From Terana coerulea (lineage: Eukaryota > Basidiomycota > Agaricomycetes > Polyporales > Phanerochaetaceae): a stretch of DNA of 64,000 nucleotides. Within the stretch, counting starts at the first letter, position 1. Every line of letters begins with the position of its first letter. A model generated the notes under the pieces. The model was given only the letters and a program-made list of their open reading frames with translations, was not told where the DNA came from and searched no databases. The translations under genes were made by a program, and so were the position numbers. The stretch covers positions 124,001 through 188,000 of the forward strand of contig JAKOGH010000798.1 in the NCBI GenBank assembly GCA_024811115.1. The letters are read 5' to 3'. Shown here one piece after another: positions 1 through 10,474 of the stretch.

Positions 1-810
1 TGTGGGCCAGTGGCCTTCACTCTATCAGCTTCTGCTGTGTACTCGGGATGTGATTTTCTCGAGATAAATCAAGGGGTCTGTCTGCGTTCTCTGTTTCACA
101 GCTTGCATATGTTCTGGATCGTCGACCCGAAGCTTCCTCAGGCTGTCGCCGCATCTTTGCCCAGCATCCAGTGGCTCGGGAGTGTACAATGACGAGTAGA
201 AGCCGGGACACGTGCGTGGCGTTCACACGCGCCGAATAGAAGTATGATATATCGCTGAACCTACGCAGAACCAGGAACAATTCAGATTTCAGCTGACCGT
301 GCCAAGCATGGACTTTCCTGTCTAATTGATATGCGTTCTTGCGTGAACGTGCCACAGAGGAAGAGAGACGATTGGGCTGCTTCCAGAGCACAGATTGAAG
401 TGCCGGGGCCATGTTCTATGACAGTCGAAGGGCGAAAGCGTGGCGGCTTCTGGGCAAATAGAGCAACATGCGGCAGTCGCTGGTCGCTGTTCATCATCGT
501 GAAGATCAAGTTCTCTATATTTGCACCCGCACTCTCATACACGTACATCAGCACTTTACAGGATAAATACCACCATAGATACCACGCAGAATCCCAGCAA
601 CTGTTCAGCGTCGATGCAGCCTCGGTCGGTTGGTATCTCCGAGGTGGGGACACGACGCCAGGCAGACATGTCGACTAAACACCCAAGAAAGTCACCTCCG
701 TGCGTCCATTGAATGCCCGCCGGTCTCGCTTCACAGACCATAGCCTTTCTTTGAGTTATCCGAGGATGTCTGGTAGACGGAGGAGCTTGTTAGTCCGAGT
801 TTATGCTATG
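1..810. other. Intergenic sequence, no gene seen
   Basis: No open frame here resembles a known family, and the overlapping ORFs on both strands look like chance frames. It is the downstream flank of the DUF6534 gene that ends at 811. Nothing regulatory could be supported. Confidence 0.5.
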
Positions 811-2236
811 CTACCGAAGGCAGACGCGCACCTGCTCGTCCATGGGGATCGCCTCAGCGTCCACCCAGACCTGCTCCTGCACGTGAATGCCGCCCGCGAG
901 AGACGTCGGCGGCTGCCGCGCCGCAAAGGTCGTGCGGTTGCCCGGCGCACGGCTGTCGTACGAGATCGTGTGCAGGCCGCGCGGCGCCCAGTTGCGGCTG
1001 CCCACGACCTGGATGCGGCTGTTGAACACGGCGAGCAACGAGTTCGAGTAGAGCTTCCCGAGGATGGTCGCGATGCAGCTGAAGTAGGGTTCGGTGGGGA
1101 AGCCGTAGTAGAGCGCGACGTCGATGGTGGCCGCCACGGCTGGAGGCGCCATCGGCTTAGCGAAGAGGGTCGGGGGATGCGGGGTGGGGCGGACGTACCG
1201 GTGAGCGTGCCGGTCTCGACGATGAGCCGCACAATCTTGGTGATTATCGCGCGGGTTTCGGGCACTTTGGTGTCTTTTCTCAGCAGCTGAAAGCTTCAGT
1301 CAGCGGGGGGCCCGGCAAGGCAGACCAGTCCGCGCACCAGGAACGCCATGATGACAGCGATGATCACGTCGCAGACAGCACTTCCACCAGCCCAGATCTG
1401 TACGAGCGCGGATGAGCGACAGACACCTGCGAGTCTCCGTTCAGTCACTTACACCGGAGCTTGATCTTAGAGTGCGCCGCCAGGTCCTTGAAGTTCCCGA
1501 TCTTGAACGCCTGCGTGCCGGTCACGATGCCAGCAACACTTTGCATCAGTGAGATCTATGCCGACCTGCGTGAGTATGCATTCATGGTTGGCAAATAAAG
1601 ATCGTACTGCGGCGACGAGAATCGGCAGCGCCCTTGAATTCGACAAGATCCAGATGCGGTATGCGTAGTACATTTGCACGATGCAGCTCACTAATGTGAG
1701 CCAAAGTGAGAGGCCCCTTCGATGAGCGCACGAGAGGGGTAGGACGTACGAATCGCGTCCAGCACCGGAACCGCGAGCCATTCGTTCTGCATGGCGGACA
1801 GAATCTCCAGGTTGCCGTAGTGTCTTGCGTACGCGTTGAACACGTCGCTCGTGACGAGGACCGTTTGGGCAGTGTCGAGGAGCCAGATGCCCCAGACGAG
1901 CGTTTTCGCCAGCCAGCCGTCCTTCGGAAACGACAGGTAGTAGAAGTCTGGCGAATGTGCGATCAGTACATCATAGTCGCTTTCGAAGGAGTGCTACCCA
2001 CAAACTTGTAGTGACAGAACGCCGTAAAGGCCCCAGCTCAACAGACATCCAAGAAGCTACGTGGTCACCGTTAAGTTGACGTCATACGGGAGCATAATTA
2101 TACATACCACTGGCCCCGCGCTGTCATCGTCAAGTCAGGCATTGCGATCACAAGTCGAAATAGCAACTCACATAGCGGCAAGGTTCAAACCAGGCGGAAT
2201 ACCGGAAACAGCAGGGGCGGTAGCGTTGGCCGACAT
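811..2236 (-). CDS. DUF6534 multi-pass membrane protein, copy 1
   Basis: This is a multi-exon membrane protein of the basidiomycete-expanded DUF6534 group, whose biochemical role is not established. The start is the ATG at 2236 (MSANATAPAVSG...). Exon 1 ends in phase 2, followed by a 13-nt microexon (2108-2120) coding for A-G-P-V and an exon beginning LLGCLLSWGLYG. Downstream exons encode FYYLSFPKDGW, a QNEWLAVPVLDA helix, VQMYYAYRIWILS, and the C-terminal DUF6534 core with VRLIVETGTLTG and GKLYSNSLLAVFNSRI. The protein ends in a hydrophilic tail (AEAIPMDEQVRVCLR). Unlike the copies at 12 and 38 kb, the tail is not split by a last intron. Family membership is clear from the paralogues in the window; function is unknown. 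Confidence 0.8.
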
Positions 2237-3366
2237 GGAGGAGCTATCGGCGGGCAAAATTTCGCTAGTATCTGAGCGGACGGAGGGACCAGTAGTTTAT
2301 ACTGCCTGCGGGCGGACGTAGTTGATAGCATGACCACATTACCCGCTGCCGCATTGGATTAGAGTTGCAATACCCACAGCTGCCACTCCGTCTCCACCTA
2401 CCATATTGCGCGGGATCATCGTAGGAATGCACGCTTCGGGCGCGCTCGTCTGCGTAGGTTTGTTGAGACCTAGGGCATGCGGCGTGCCAATGCGGTTCTT
2501 CGCGTCCAGCCCGGGTACTGAGGTGTGGTCATCAGGTCTTGCAGCATCGGAGAATCCGGTTGCGCCTTGGCAATCGCATGGCGATGCCGGAGCGGTCAAT
2601 GTTATGGCTTCAGTATCAGCTTCTTCCGAGATGGGGAACACTGCCTGGGTATTGAGTGTCAATGAATACTGATTGGTGTGCAGGTAGTCACAGGAACCCG
2701 ATGGCAGCAAAGGATGAAAACGACCCGCGGCACCGGAAGGTGCCATGTAGCCCTTCTGCGAGCCCGAGACTGCCTTGCGCGCAGTCCACGGCAAGTCCCA
2801 CGTACGGCACAAGGAGGCAGACAGCCATGAGAATATCATTTATTTTCTCTACCAAGTACACAAATATTCTGTCAAGCAACCGTAAGCTTGCATTTCATGA
2901 CCCCCGGCCCGTAAGGAAAAAGCAAATGTGGAGAACGTGCGCGCGTACCGGAAAGCAGGTCGTCGGATGCGGGACTAGCTTGCGCCACGAAGGCGTTGCG
3001 CACTTGAACACAAGCGGAGGCCGCTAGCCGAAACTGTCCATAATTGACGGGACGTGGTGTCCACAGCGGTGGCCGGCGCTGATATGCAAGTCGGACGTGA
3101 TGGGGGAAATGTGGGGAAGGCGGGCCTGGAGACTGACTGAGCGGCATTCCCCAACAGACATCGTTGATATCAGGCAGATTGCGTGGATCACGCAGCTGTC
3201 ATCCCGTTACGTTACTGTACTGAATTCTGCAAGTAACGTTCATCTCCCCCTGGACTGATATGGACCGAAGTACTCACGGGCGCGACCAGCCGTCCCTGGT
3301 GTCCTCCCGGGTGTCCTCCCTGCTCCCTCTCAACCACGCCGACGCCCCGCTGGCAGCTTCAGCACA
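2237..3366. other. Intergenic region with one hydrophobic ORF fragment
   Basis: No complete gene could be built. The minus strand holds a short frame at 2688-2879 with a clear hydrophobic segment (ILMAVCLLVPYVGLAV), preceded by a possible exon at about 2950-3147 (...FRLAASACVQVRNAFVAQ). The two could not be joined in frame with GT-AG borders, so this may be a broken or mis-sequenced small membrane-protein gene. Confidence 0.35.
2688..2879 (-). pseudogene. Possible exon of a small membrane protein
   Basis: The 63-residue frame has a strongly hydrophobic stretch (ILMAVCLLVPYVGLAV) followed by a Cys/Gly-containing loop (DCAQGSLGLAEGLHG) and a second apolar patch (FSSFAAIGFL), as in a membrane hairpin. 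I do not recognise the family. No start codon with a plausible first exon joins to it in frame, and the downstream ORF (to 2339) is hydrophilic. It could be an exon, a relic, or a chance frame. Confidence 0.25.
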
Positions 3367-4177
3367 ATGATCTGGCTCCCCGCGCACCCCCTGCTGCTCT
3401 CGCCGCTGCTGAAGATCCCGCTGCTGCTTTCGAGCACGCGGCATGCCGTCCAAGCGGCGTCGCCCCCCAACCCGCCGCCGCGGCCAGAGGAGAAGCAGGC
3501 GTATGCGAAAGTGAAGGACTCGATGGTGCGGCCCTCGATAATGATTGCGTCTGTGAAAATCCAGCACGTAAGTCTGTTTTCCGAGGGACAGGTCGCAGAG
3601 GCTCACGCTGCTTGAATTGCCACAGGCACTGCACTGGGCAGCCACGCTCGGCGAGACGGCCGTCATACTCGCCGCGCAGGTCCCCTCCGCCCTCTCCGAC
3701 CGCGTGCTCGCCCTCCTCGCGCCGAACTACGCCGCCGCCGCCCGCGTGCGCATCACGCCCGTCTGGCTCGCCGGCTGCGCGCTCCTGTACGCGGGCGCGT
3801 TCGTCCGGCTGGCGTGCTACCGCGCGCTGGGCAAGGGCTTCACGTGGGAGCTCGCGGTGAAGAAGGACCAGAGGCTGGTGACGAGCTTCCCGTACACCGT
3901 CGTGCGCCACCCGAGCTACGTCGGCAGCCTGCTCATCTACCTCGGGATCGTCGGGACGTGGTTCGGGTCCGGGAGCTGGTACGCGGAGTGCGTCGGGTTC
4001 GAGACGGTGGGCAGCAGGCTGTTCAGCGGGTTCTGCGTCGGCTGGTCGCTTTACATCCCGATCTTGCTCATGTCGCGGGTGAACAAGGAGGACGCGGTGT
4101 TGAGAGAGCAGTTTGGGACGGAGTGGGACGCGTTTGCGAAGAGGACGCCGTACAGGCTCATCCCGTATATATACTAG
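3367..4177 (+). CDS. Protein-S-isoprenylcysteine O-methyltransferase (Ste14/ICMT family)
   Basis: This family methylates the carboxyl group of C-terminal prenylcysteine on CaaX proteins such as Ras, Rho and lipopeptide pheromones, in the ER membrane. Two exons (3367-3567 and 3626-4177) join in phase 0 across a 58-nt GT-AG intron to give about 250 residues, a usual fungal ICMT length. Several apolar helices precede the family signature: the RHPSYVGSLL motif near the C-terminal third, then NKEDAVLREQFGTEW and RTPYRLIPYIY at the end, which form the S-adenosylmethionine and prenyl-substrate region. The frame is intact. The start at 3367 is the first ATG and opens an apolar N-terminus. Substrate choice cannot be read from sequence. 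Confidence 0.9.
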
Positions 4178-5013
4178 CTGAGCGTCCTCGCGCGCCGATG
4201 TGGTACCTTGCATTCAAACTTAGGGAGTACTTCATGACCTGTATGCGAGGAGTTCGGTCATTTCGCTGGAGAGCAGGAGAGTATGGACTGACGCGACACC
4301 GCAAACCAGGTTCGTTGCGTTGCAGGACACAGTCAATGAAGCATACGATAGCCACAGACAGCCTAGAGACGCAGTAATCAGTGTATAAGTATGAACCGAG
4401 ATGTAATTAGGGATGGTCAATTCTAAACTCGCTGGCCTGAGGGATGGACTGCCGCCCGCATGGCTCTCGCGCGAACGAGTTTTGGCGGTCGTCTAAGCGC
4501 CCACGAAACGCTGTCCGAATGCCCTTGTCCGCCCTGTCTTCATTTGCATTATACACGAACACTCCTCTGAGTCGCAGCAGTTTATTCTTGTTTTCGCCGT
4601 GGAATTTGGTCGAGGGCTCGACTGTCTGGAAAGGGTACAAGTTGGCTGTAGAAGACGGCGGAACAGGGCGGGCAGTGACGCGCCCCTCTGCGCATCACGA
4701 TCGATCAGGAACAGCTGCTTCCTCCGCGTGGTGCTCGCTCGTCCTCCCAGCAGAGGTTTAGAATTGACCATCCCTATTGCGATGAGCAGCAAGCGAGAAA
4801 AGACACTGGCAGTCTTCGGGCGTCGACTTCGGGCCGGGCACAAATGCCGAAGGGCGCATCAAAGCCCCAAAGAGGTAAGCGTGCGGGATGCTGCGACCGC
4901 AACAGTGGAGAGCTGGTGGACTGGCTCTAGCGCGTCATTATCTTCGACAGTAGCTAGGAATGATCAATGCAATGCGTAATGATACATAGGTATATAAATG
5001 ATTCTGGTATATG
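4178..5013. other. Intergenic region carrying a MITE-like element
   Basis: This is the gap between the convergent ICMT and DUF6533 genes. No coding frame is convincing. The only structure seen is the 367-bp inverted-repeat element at 4409-4775, annotated separately. Confidence 0.6.
4409..4775. mobile_element. MITE-like non-autonomous element with 20-bp terminal inverted repeats
   Basis: The left end AGGGATGGTCAATTCTAAAC (4409-4428) is repeated as a perfect reverse complement at 4756-4775. Similarity weakens inward (TCGCTGG against CTCTGCTGG). The trinucleotide ATT lies directly outside both ends (4406-4408 and 4776-4778) and could be a 3-bp target-site duplication. The 367-bp interior has no plausible transposase frame. 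Size, perfect termini and lack of coding capacity fit a miniature inverted-repeat element moved in trans. The superfamily cannot be fixed from one copy. Confidence 0.7.
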
Positions 5014-6841
5014 TCACACGCCGCCCTCTCGTTCAGACTGCACCGTCGTCTGCATGTCGTACGAACCGACGGTGGTGTCTTGCGTGTGGCCCGTGCGCGT
5101 ATCGCACGAGTCGGGGTCGGACGCTTGCGTATGGCCCGCGCGCTTTCGCGCGTTGAAGCGTATGGTGGACAGGCGAAAGGAGCCGGACTCCTCGCCGCTG
5201 GAGGTGCGCGAGGATATCTCGGCCGCTTGGCGCAGGTGGAGGATGACGCGGCAGCAGAGGAGGGCGTGCAGCACCCGCGTTAGGCTGGGGGACAGACCGC
5301 CGTCATCAGTTCTGGAGTCCACTTTCGCAGCGTAGCCACATACTTGATGAGAAGATCAAAATATTCGACCTGGATGTGTGATTAGCCAGGCCGCGACGTC
5401 ACTAGACATGAGCGGCGTACCGGAGTTGCCAGGATGACAAGGACGTTCCCAAGAGATAAAGCTGGAAGCGCATTTAGATACCCAGTTGTGTTGATCGCCA
5501 AAGACACTCACCTAGCAGACAAATAAAGAACAGCACTCCATCTCTATACAAAGTCTTGACCAGAGGGCTCGCGGTCCCGCGAACTAAAGCGTGTGGATAA
5601 GGCACTTGAAGTGGCATACACACACGACGACCACTCACCGTCCTGGACACCCTTGTACACAGTCAATACGACGACGACTATGCGCCCGTCCCGTCAGAGC
5701 CATACTGACCACTGTGCCATAGAAACATACCGATTTCCATGAGCAATACAGAAAAGAAGCTGCCAAAGGCGATGTCACTCGCGTTCACCAGGTTGCAGCC
5801 GGGAATCTCTGGCAACGGCTGAGGGCCAACTGCGAGATGTTCGTAAGCGAGCGAGTAAATCAAGGATGGTGGAACGGCTTACAGTCAAGGGACCGCGTGA
5901 AGATCGTTAATATGGGGACGTTCGCGAGGACGATGACCTGGAATACACGATTCAGCTCGGCGTGTACAGAGCCGTGTCAAATCCACGCACCGCCCATATT
6001 GTCCCTACTGACCACATGATCTTCTTCGATTGGTTCCATATCGCATATGTTCGCCACACCAAGATCACTAGAAGAAGTTGTGATGAGCGATGTGAGAGTG
6101 CGGGCGATGGCGCGGTGCTCTTACGCTCTGCCGCGGCAAAGCCCACTACCAACAACCCTACGCGACTGTGGTGTCAGCGAAACGGCGCCTGAATGGTGGA
6201 GCTTGTGACTCACAAGTGCCCAGTGCGTAATTTATTAGGCAGGTCTGGGTGGGTGCGTCGCGTCAGCAAGTACTTTGTGAGCTCTGAGAAGGCAAAGTGG
6301 CTGACGTGCGGAGTGATAGTTGGAGACAAGTAATCTAGTGCAGATGTGCGTCGATGTAAGCAGCCGTTGAAGGTCGGCATGCAACGACGTACATATCATG
6401 GATATGGACACGTCCACGAATGGCATGTATCTCGTGAACAGGTACATCGCCTCGGCAAACGTCCACTTCCTTGTCCAGATGTATTCCCACTAGGGCGGGG
6501 CCGTCAGCGAGCGACGCACGTTGGGTACACCGCGGAGCACACCCACTTCTTCTGAGAACAGATACAGCCAATCCGCAACCTGAAATTGAATCAGAATAGC
6601 TTTACGGTACGCGAACTGAGCACGGCTTACCAGAATTGTCATGCTGACCACTATGCCCAGCGCCGCATGAGCCCGCGTCGTTTGTCTCCCAGCTCAAGCA
6701 CTCACCGCTCGTGTACTATCCAACGAGAAAACATCAGCATATCGCGAGCAGACGAAAAACATAAGCACGACTGGTACTCACCCGCACGACCTGATGTCGG
6801 GCGGCCGCGATGACGATGTCGCTCGACACCGACTTGTCCAT
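5014..6841 (-). CDS. DUF6533 multi-pass membrane protein
   Basis: The N-terminal DUF6533 signature is reconstructed from several tiny exons. The start ATG at 6841 opens MDKSVSSDIVIAAARHQ. It is followed by a 10-nt exon (6706-6715), a 20-nt exon (6631-6650), then VADWLYLFSEE and, after another intron, WEYIWTRKWTFAEAMYLF and TRYMPFVD, which is the conserved core of the family. Later exons include LLVILVWRTYAIWNQ and PEIPGCNLVNASDIAFG. The last exon carries LTRVLHALLCCRVILHLR and a polar tail ending at 5014. These proteins are predicted seven-helix membrane proteins of unknown function, widespread in Agaricomycetes. Middle exon borders were not fixed. Confidence 0.75.
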
Positions 6842-8184
6842 CGTTGCATGAAGCCGTGGGCGGGAGAGAAACAGGGGACCGCGAGTCGCCCCGTCGTCGC
6901 CGTTATGTACGGCGCGGCTGGGCTGGGCTGGCGCGTCTTTGGACCGGATAATTGCCCGTCACGATCGCTCCAGCGGCGTGCGCGGCAGCAAAGGCGATCA
7001 GAACGCGCTGCGACTGCTCGGAGCCGCGGCAGGGCGTAAATGATGCTTCCGCTGGCCGCTTGGGGCATAGCGCGTGCCGGTGCGTGCCGGTGCGTGCTCG
7101 GCGGCCTCGGCCACGCAGGATCTGGTTCAAACGACAGAAATGATCAGGAGGCGGTGGAACGCACGCCGTGGCAGACCGTTGCAGGCAGATGCAGCGAGGC
7201 AGATGTGAGCACATGGTTCGTTACGCGCTCGTTATCAAACCTACCGCTCGGCGCTTGCCGACTGTCCCGAGCTGCTGGACTCCCGGAGTGCCTGTGGGCC
7301 TCGCAGTACTGTCTGTTGCTGTTCACAGTTGTGTGCCAGAGTAGAGGGCGCCCGGCTGTTGGAATGCGGCTACGTTACACATCCCCGCGGGACCCGCATA
7401 GTCGACGACGTCCTCTCCCTTCTCTCTATTTTATCTAGGAGATCGTGGTGAGACGGAAACTTGAAGGACATCGCCGATTCGGATGTGCCTGCAAGTTCAG
7501 CACTTCAGCATGTACAGATCTCTACTAGCGCTGATGGGGCTTTGTGCAACAGAATGCGCATGAAATGCGATGTTCGCGCAGTCTCTGGTCGCCGCGACAG
7601 TCTCGGAGCCTTACGTGGTTTAGGCCTGCAATGTGCCCCTTGCAGTGCGATGCAAGACAGGAGTAAATCCGACACTGCTGTTTCAAAAACGTTGAAGAAA
7701 GCCTGAGAGCTGATTCAACAGATGTGAGTTATGGGTTGTGGGCTTCGTGGCGTGAGTCTGCAGATCGAGCTGCCGATCAATATTAATGTTCTGTCAGGTA
7801 GTCTCCCTAGGCAGATCTTTAAATCTTTGATATAAGTCTGTCAGGCACCGCCGCACCATGGACGAGTGCAGAAACAAACGTCATGGCAGAGCTTCAGACA
7901 AAGTTCGTTGTGGACTTGTTGCTGCTCGTGAACAGATACGACGGCCATGCCACGGCACTCAGACTGCAGTGTGCGTTTCAGAAGATCTCACCGCCGAGGA
8001 GTGGCGCGATGTGAAACATTCCACAGCCACACCAGGACTGTCCCGAAGTTCGCACATTGAAATATATATGCATTATTCACAGCTACCAGCAGTAGTTAGA
8101 TATGTGAGTAGTAAAGACAGTAGTACGAATAACTTATACACGTTAATTCATGATACAAGAACGTGCGCGAATCCGCGACCATCC
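6842..8184. other. Intergenic region, no gene seen
   Basis: Upstream of the DUF6533 start no frame resembles a known family. From about 8009 onward the sequence belongs to the duplicated segment that ends the downstream flank of the first MFS transporter. Confidence 0.45.
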
Positions 8185-10474
8185 TTACTCTTTGTGCACT
8201 GGCAAAGCCAGCTCGGGGTCATCCGAGCCCAAGTTCTGCTTCCCGTCTATGCCCCAGGTCTCATCCACCTGCGTGTGCAGCGGCAGGCCCTCCATGAACA
8301 GCGACGCCAGCAGCCCGAGCGCGGCCATGCCGATCATGACGAGCCAGATCACGCGGATGCTGTCCGCGAACGCGACGCGCACCTGCGTGCGCAGCGGCTC
8401 GGGCAGCGTCGGGATCGCGGGGATCGCAGAGTACGCGAGCGCGACGCCGCCGGGGAAGTGCGCGACGAAGTCCGCGGGCAGCTTCTTCGCGAGCTGCGTC
8501 TGGAGCACCGCGGTGCCGATCGTGATGCTCCATACCTGTACCGCGCGGTGTCAGCGGCGCGACGGACGAGGACAGACGGACGACTCACCGAGGCGAACGA
8601 GCGGAAGAAGGCGATGAGGGCGAGCGCGTGCGCGTTCTCCGACACGGGGAGCGGGGCCAGGACGGGGAAGTATGTCGCGGAGTAGACGATGCCGCCGCCC
8701 AGGCCGAGGAGCACCGGGAAGCCAAGGATGTGCGCCAGTGGCGAGTCGGCGCGGATGGTGGACAGGGCGGCCATAGCGATGATGTAGCAGACCCAGCCGA
8801 ACCAGAGCTGGGCGCGGTACATCTTGGAGACGGCGATGGTGACGCCGGTGACCACCAAGAAGAAGCCCATGGAGGCGGCGTAGGGCAGGACGTCGACGCC
8901 AGAGCGGATCGGCGAGGCGCCGCGGCAGGCTTGGAGGTACGTCGGGATGAAGTCTGTGACAATGTGGGATGTGGTCAGCCGGGGCTCGACAGTAGATGGG
9001 TATTGGGACGCTGACAAGTGGCAGCCACAGCGATGAGAGGGCACAGGAAGTTTTGGATATAACTACCAGAGTCGGTCAGCTCCCGATAATAGTACAGGGA
9101 CACTGGGTGACTTACCCGCTCAAGGACGTTCGGTTAGACAGTAATGCAAAGGGCACCTTAATAAACTATCAGCCAAAGTGGACCTACCAATAGCGACGGT
9201 ACTCACCAAAGGATATTTGGCAACCTTTGCTTCATACACAATAAATAGAACCATTCCAACAAGACCAATAATAAGAGGTGCGAGCACGCGCGCGGAAGTC
9301 CAAGAGTAGCGAACGCCACCCCAGGTAAGGCCGATCACAACGGCGCAAGAGCTTGTGATGATCAGCAGGTTGCCCCTGGATGGCAATACACAGTCAGTGG
9401 TGCGGTCACGGTGCCGGATGAACGCTCGCGACGTACATCCAATCCATGTGAGCGAGTTTCTCGCGCAGGGAGCCTCTTGGGGTGTGCAGCTTAAGACAGA
9501 AGAAAACGAGCAACGCAGCGACGCCGGAAATGGGCAGGTTGATGTCTGCACACCCGGTGTCCACGGATGTCAGCAGGCCTCACGACGTCGAGACGGGCAG
9601 ATGCGCACAGAATAACCATCTCCACTGGCCGCCCTGCGCAAATGCGCCGCCGACGAGCGGTCCGAGCGCGCAAGCAACTGCCCAGGTTCTAAGGAGGATT
9701 TCCCGTTAGACAGACACTGGATGACGATCTCTCGAAAACAGCACTCACAGCCCGATCAAGCCGTTGTACACGCCGCGTTCCCGCAGTGGGACCAGGTCCG
9801 ACAGGATAATGCTGGAGAGGGACATGATCCCCCGCCGCCCGCGCCTTGGACAGCTGAAACACGGTGACCGTAAGTAAGCTCCCTGCGGCGGCGAGTGGCG
9901 GCGTCGACAGGACGTACTCCGCGCGGCGATCAGCCAGTTCATGTTCTGTGCGGCACCGCAGAGCGCGCTACCCAGCGCAAACAGGGCGATGGCGGCGAGC
10001 ATGCACGCGCGGCGGCCGAATATCTGCGGCGCGGGGTGAGCACGCGGCGGGTGGGCACGGAGCGGAGGCAGGCCCTACTCACCTGGGCGAAGCCGCCGGA
10101 CGCCGGCAGGAGCGCGGTGGCCGCGAGAGAGTACGCGGACGAGACCCAGACGAAATCGGCGCCGTCCAAGGCATGGACGATGGTGGGCAGCGCCGTGGAC
10201 ACCCCGGTCTTGCGGCGGACGAAAACCAGTCAGTGTCGGGACCGAGCGAGGGAGGCGCAGCGCTCACGAGTTCAAGCGCGCTCAGGAAGAGAGACACGCA
10301 GATGGCGAGGATGACGAGCCAGAATTGCACGCCCCGTTTCGCCGGGGACGCGGGGGATGTTGTTTGGATTTTCGGGAGGTCGAGGCGCGCCGTTTTGTGC
10401 TGCTCAAGCATGAAGTCCGAGACGACTTTACCGAGGTCGACGGTGCTCGACGCTGCTGTGGTGGGAATCGACAT
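8185..10474 (-). CDS. MFS transporter, DHA2 (14-helix drug:H+ antiporter) type, copy A
   Basis: The start ATG at 10474 opens MSIPTTAASSTVDLGK, a cytosolic tail, then helix 1 (FWLVILAICVSLFLSALE). Following exons give DGADFVWVSSAYSLAATALL, the antiporter motif C region (QGAGGGGIM), LSDLVPLRERGVYNGLIGL, and WLFYINLPISGVAAL in the middle. Later come VLAPLIIGLVGMVLFIVYEA, LGLGGGIVYSATYFPVLA, and a C-terminal helix IWLVMIGMAALGLLASLFME before a hydrophilic tail. The family exports drugs or metabolites, or moves siderophores; the substrate here is unknown. At 9829-9833 five Cs (Gs on the coding strand) stand where copy B indicates six, shifting the frame in the GAGGGG loop. Confidence 0.85.

Noticed and set aside
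2339..2839. A 166-residue minus-strand frame
   Set aside because: There is no hydrophobic segment, motif or paralogue, and composition and context do not support coding. Only the adjacent hydrophobic frame at 2688-2879 was kept, at low confidence.
3359..4213. A 284-residue open frame on the minus strand
   Set aside because: It lies opposite the intact ICMT gene, has an Arg/Ala/Glu-rich composition typical of the antisense of GC-rich coding DNA, and matches no family.
8349..9044. A 231-residue continuous frame taken as a separate gene
   Set aside because: Its first part is MFS copy A exon sequence (VDVLPYAASMGFFLVVTG), but after the donor near 8588 it reads through an intron into the wrong frame (RYRYGASRSAPRC).
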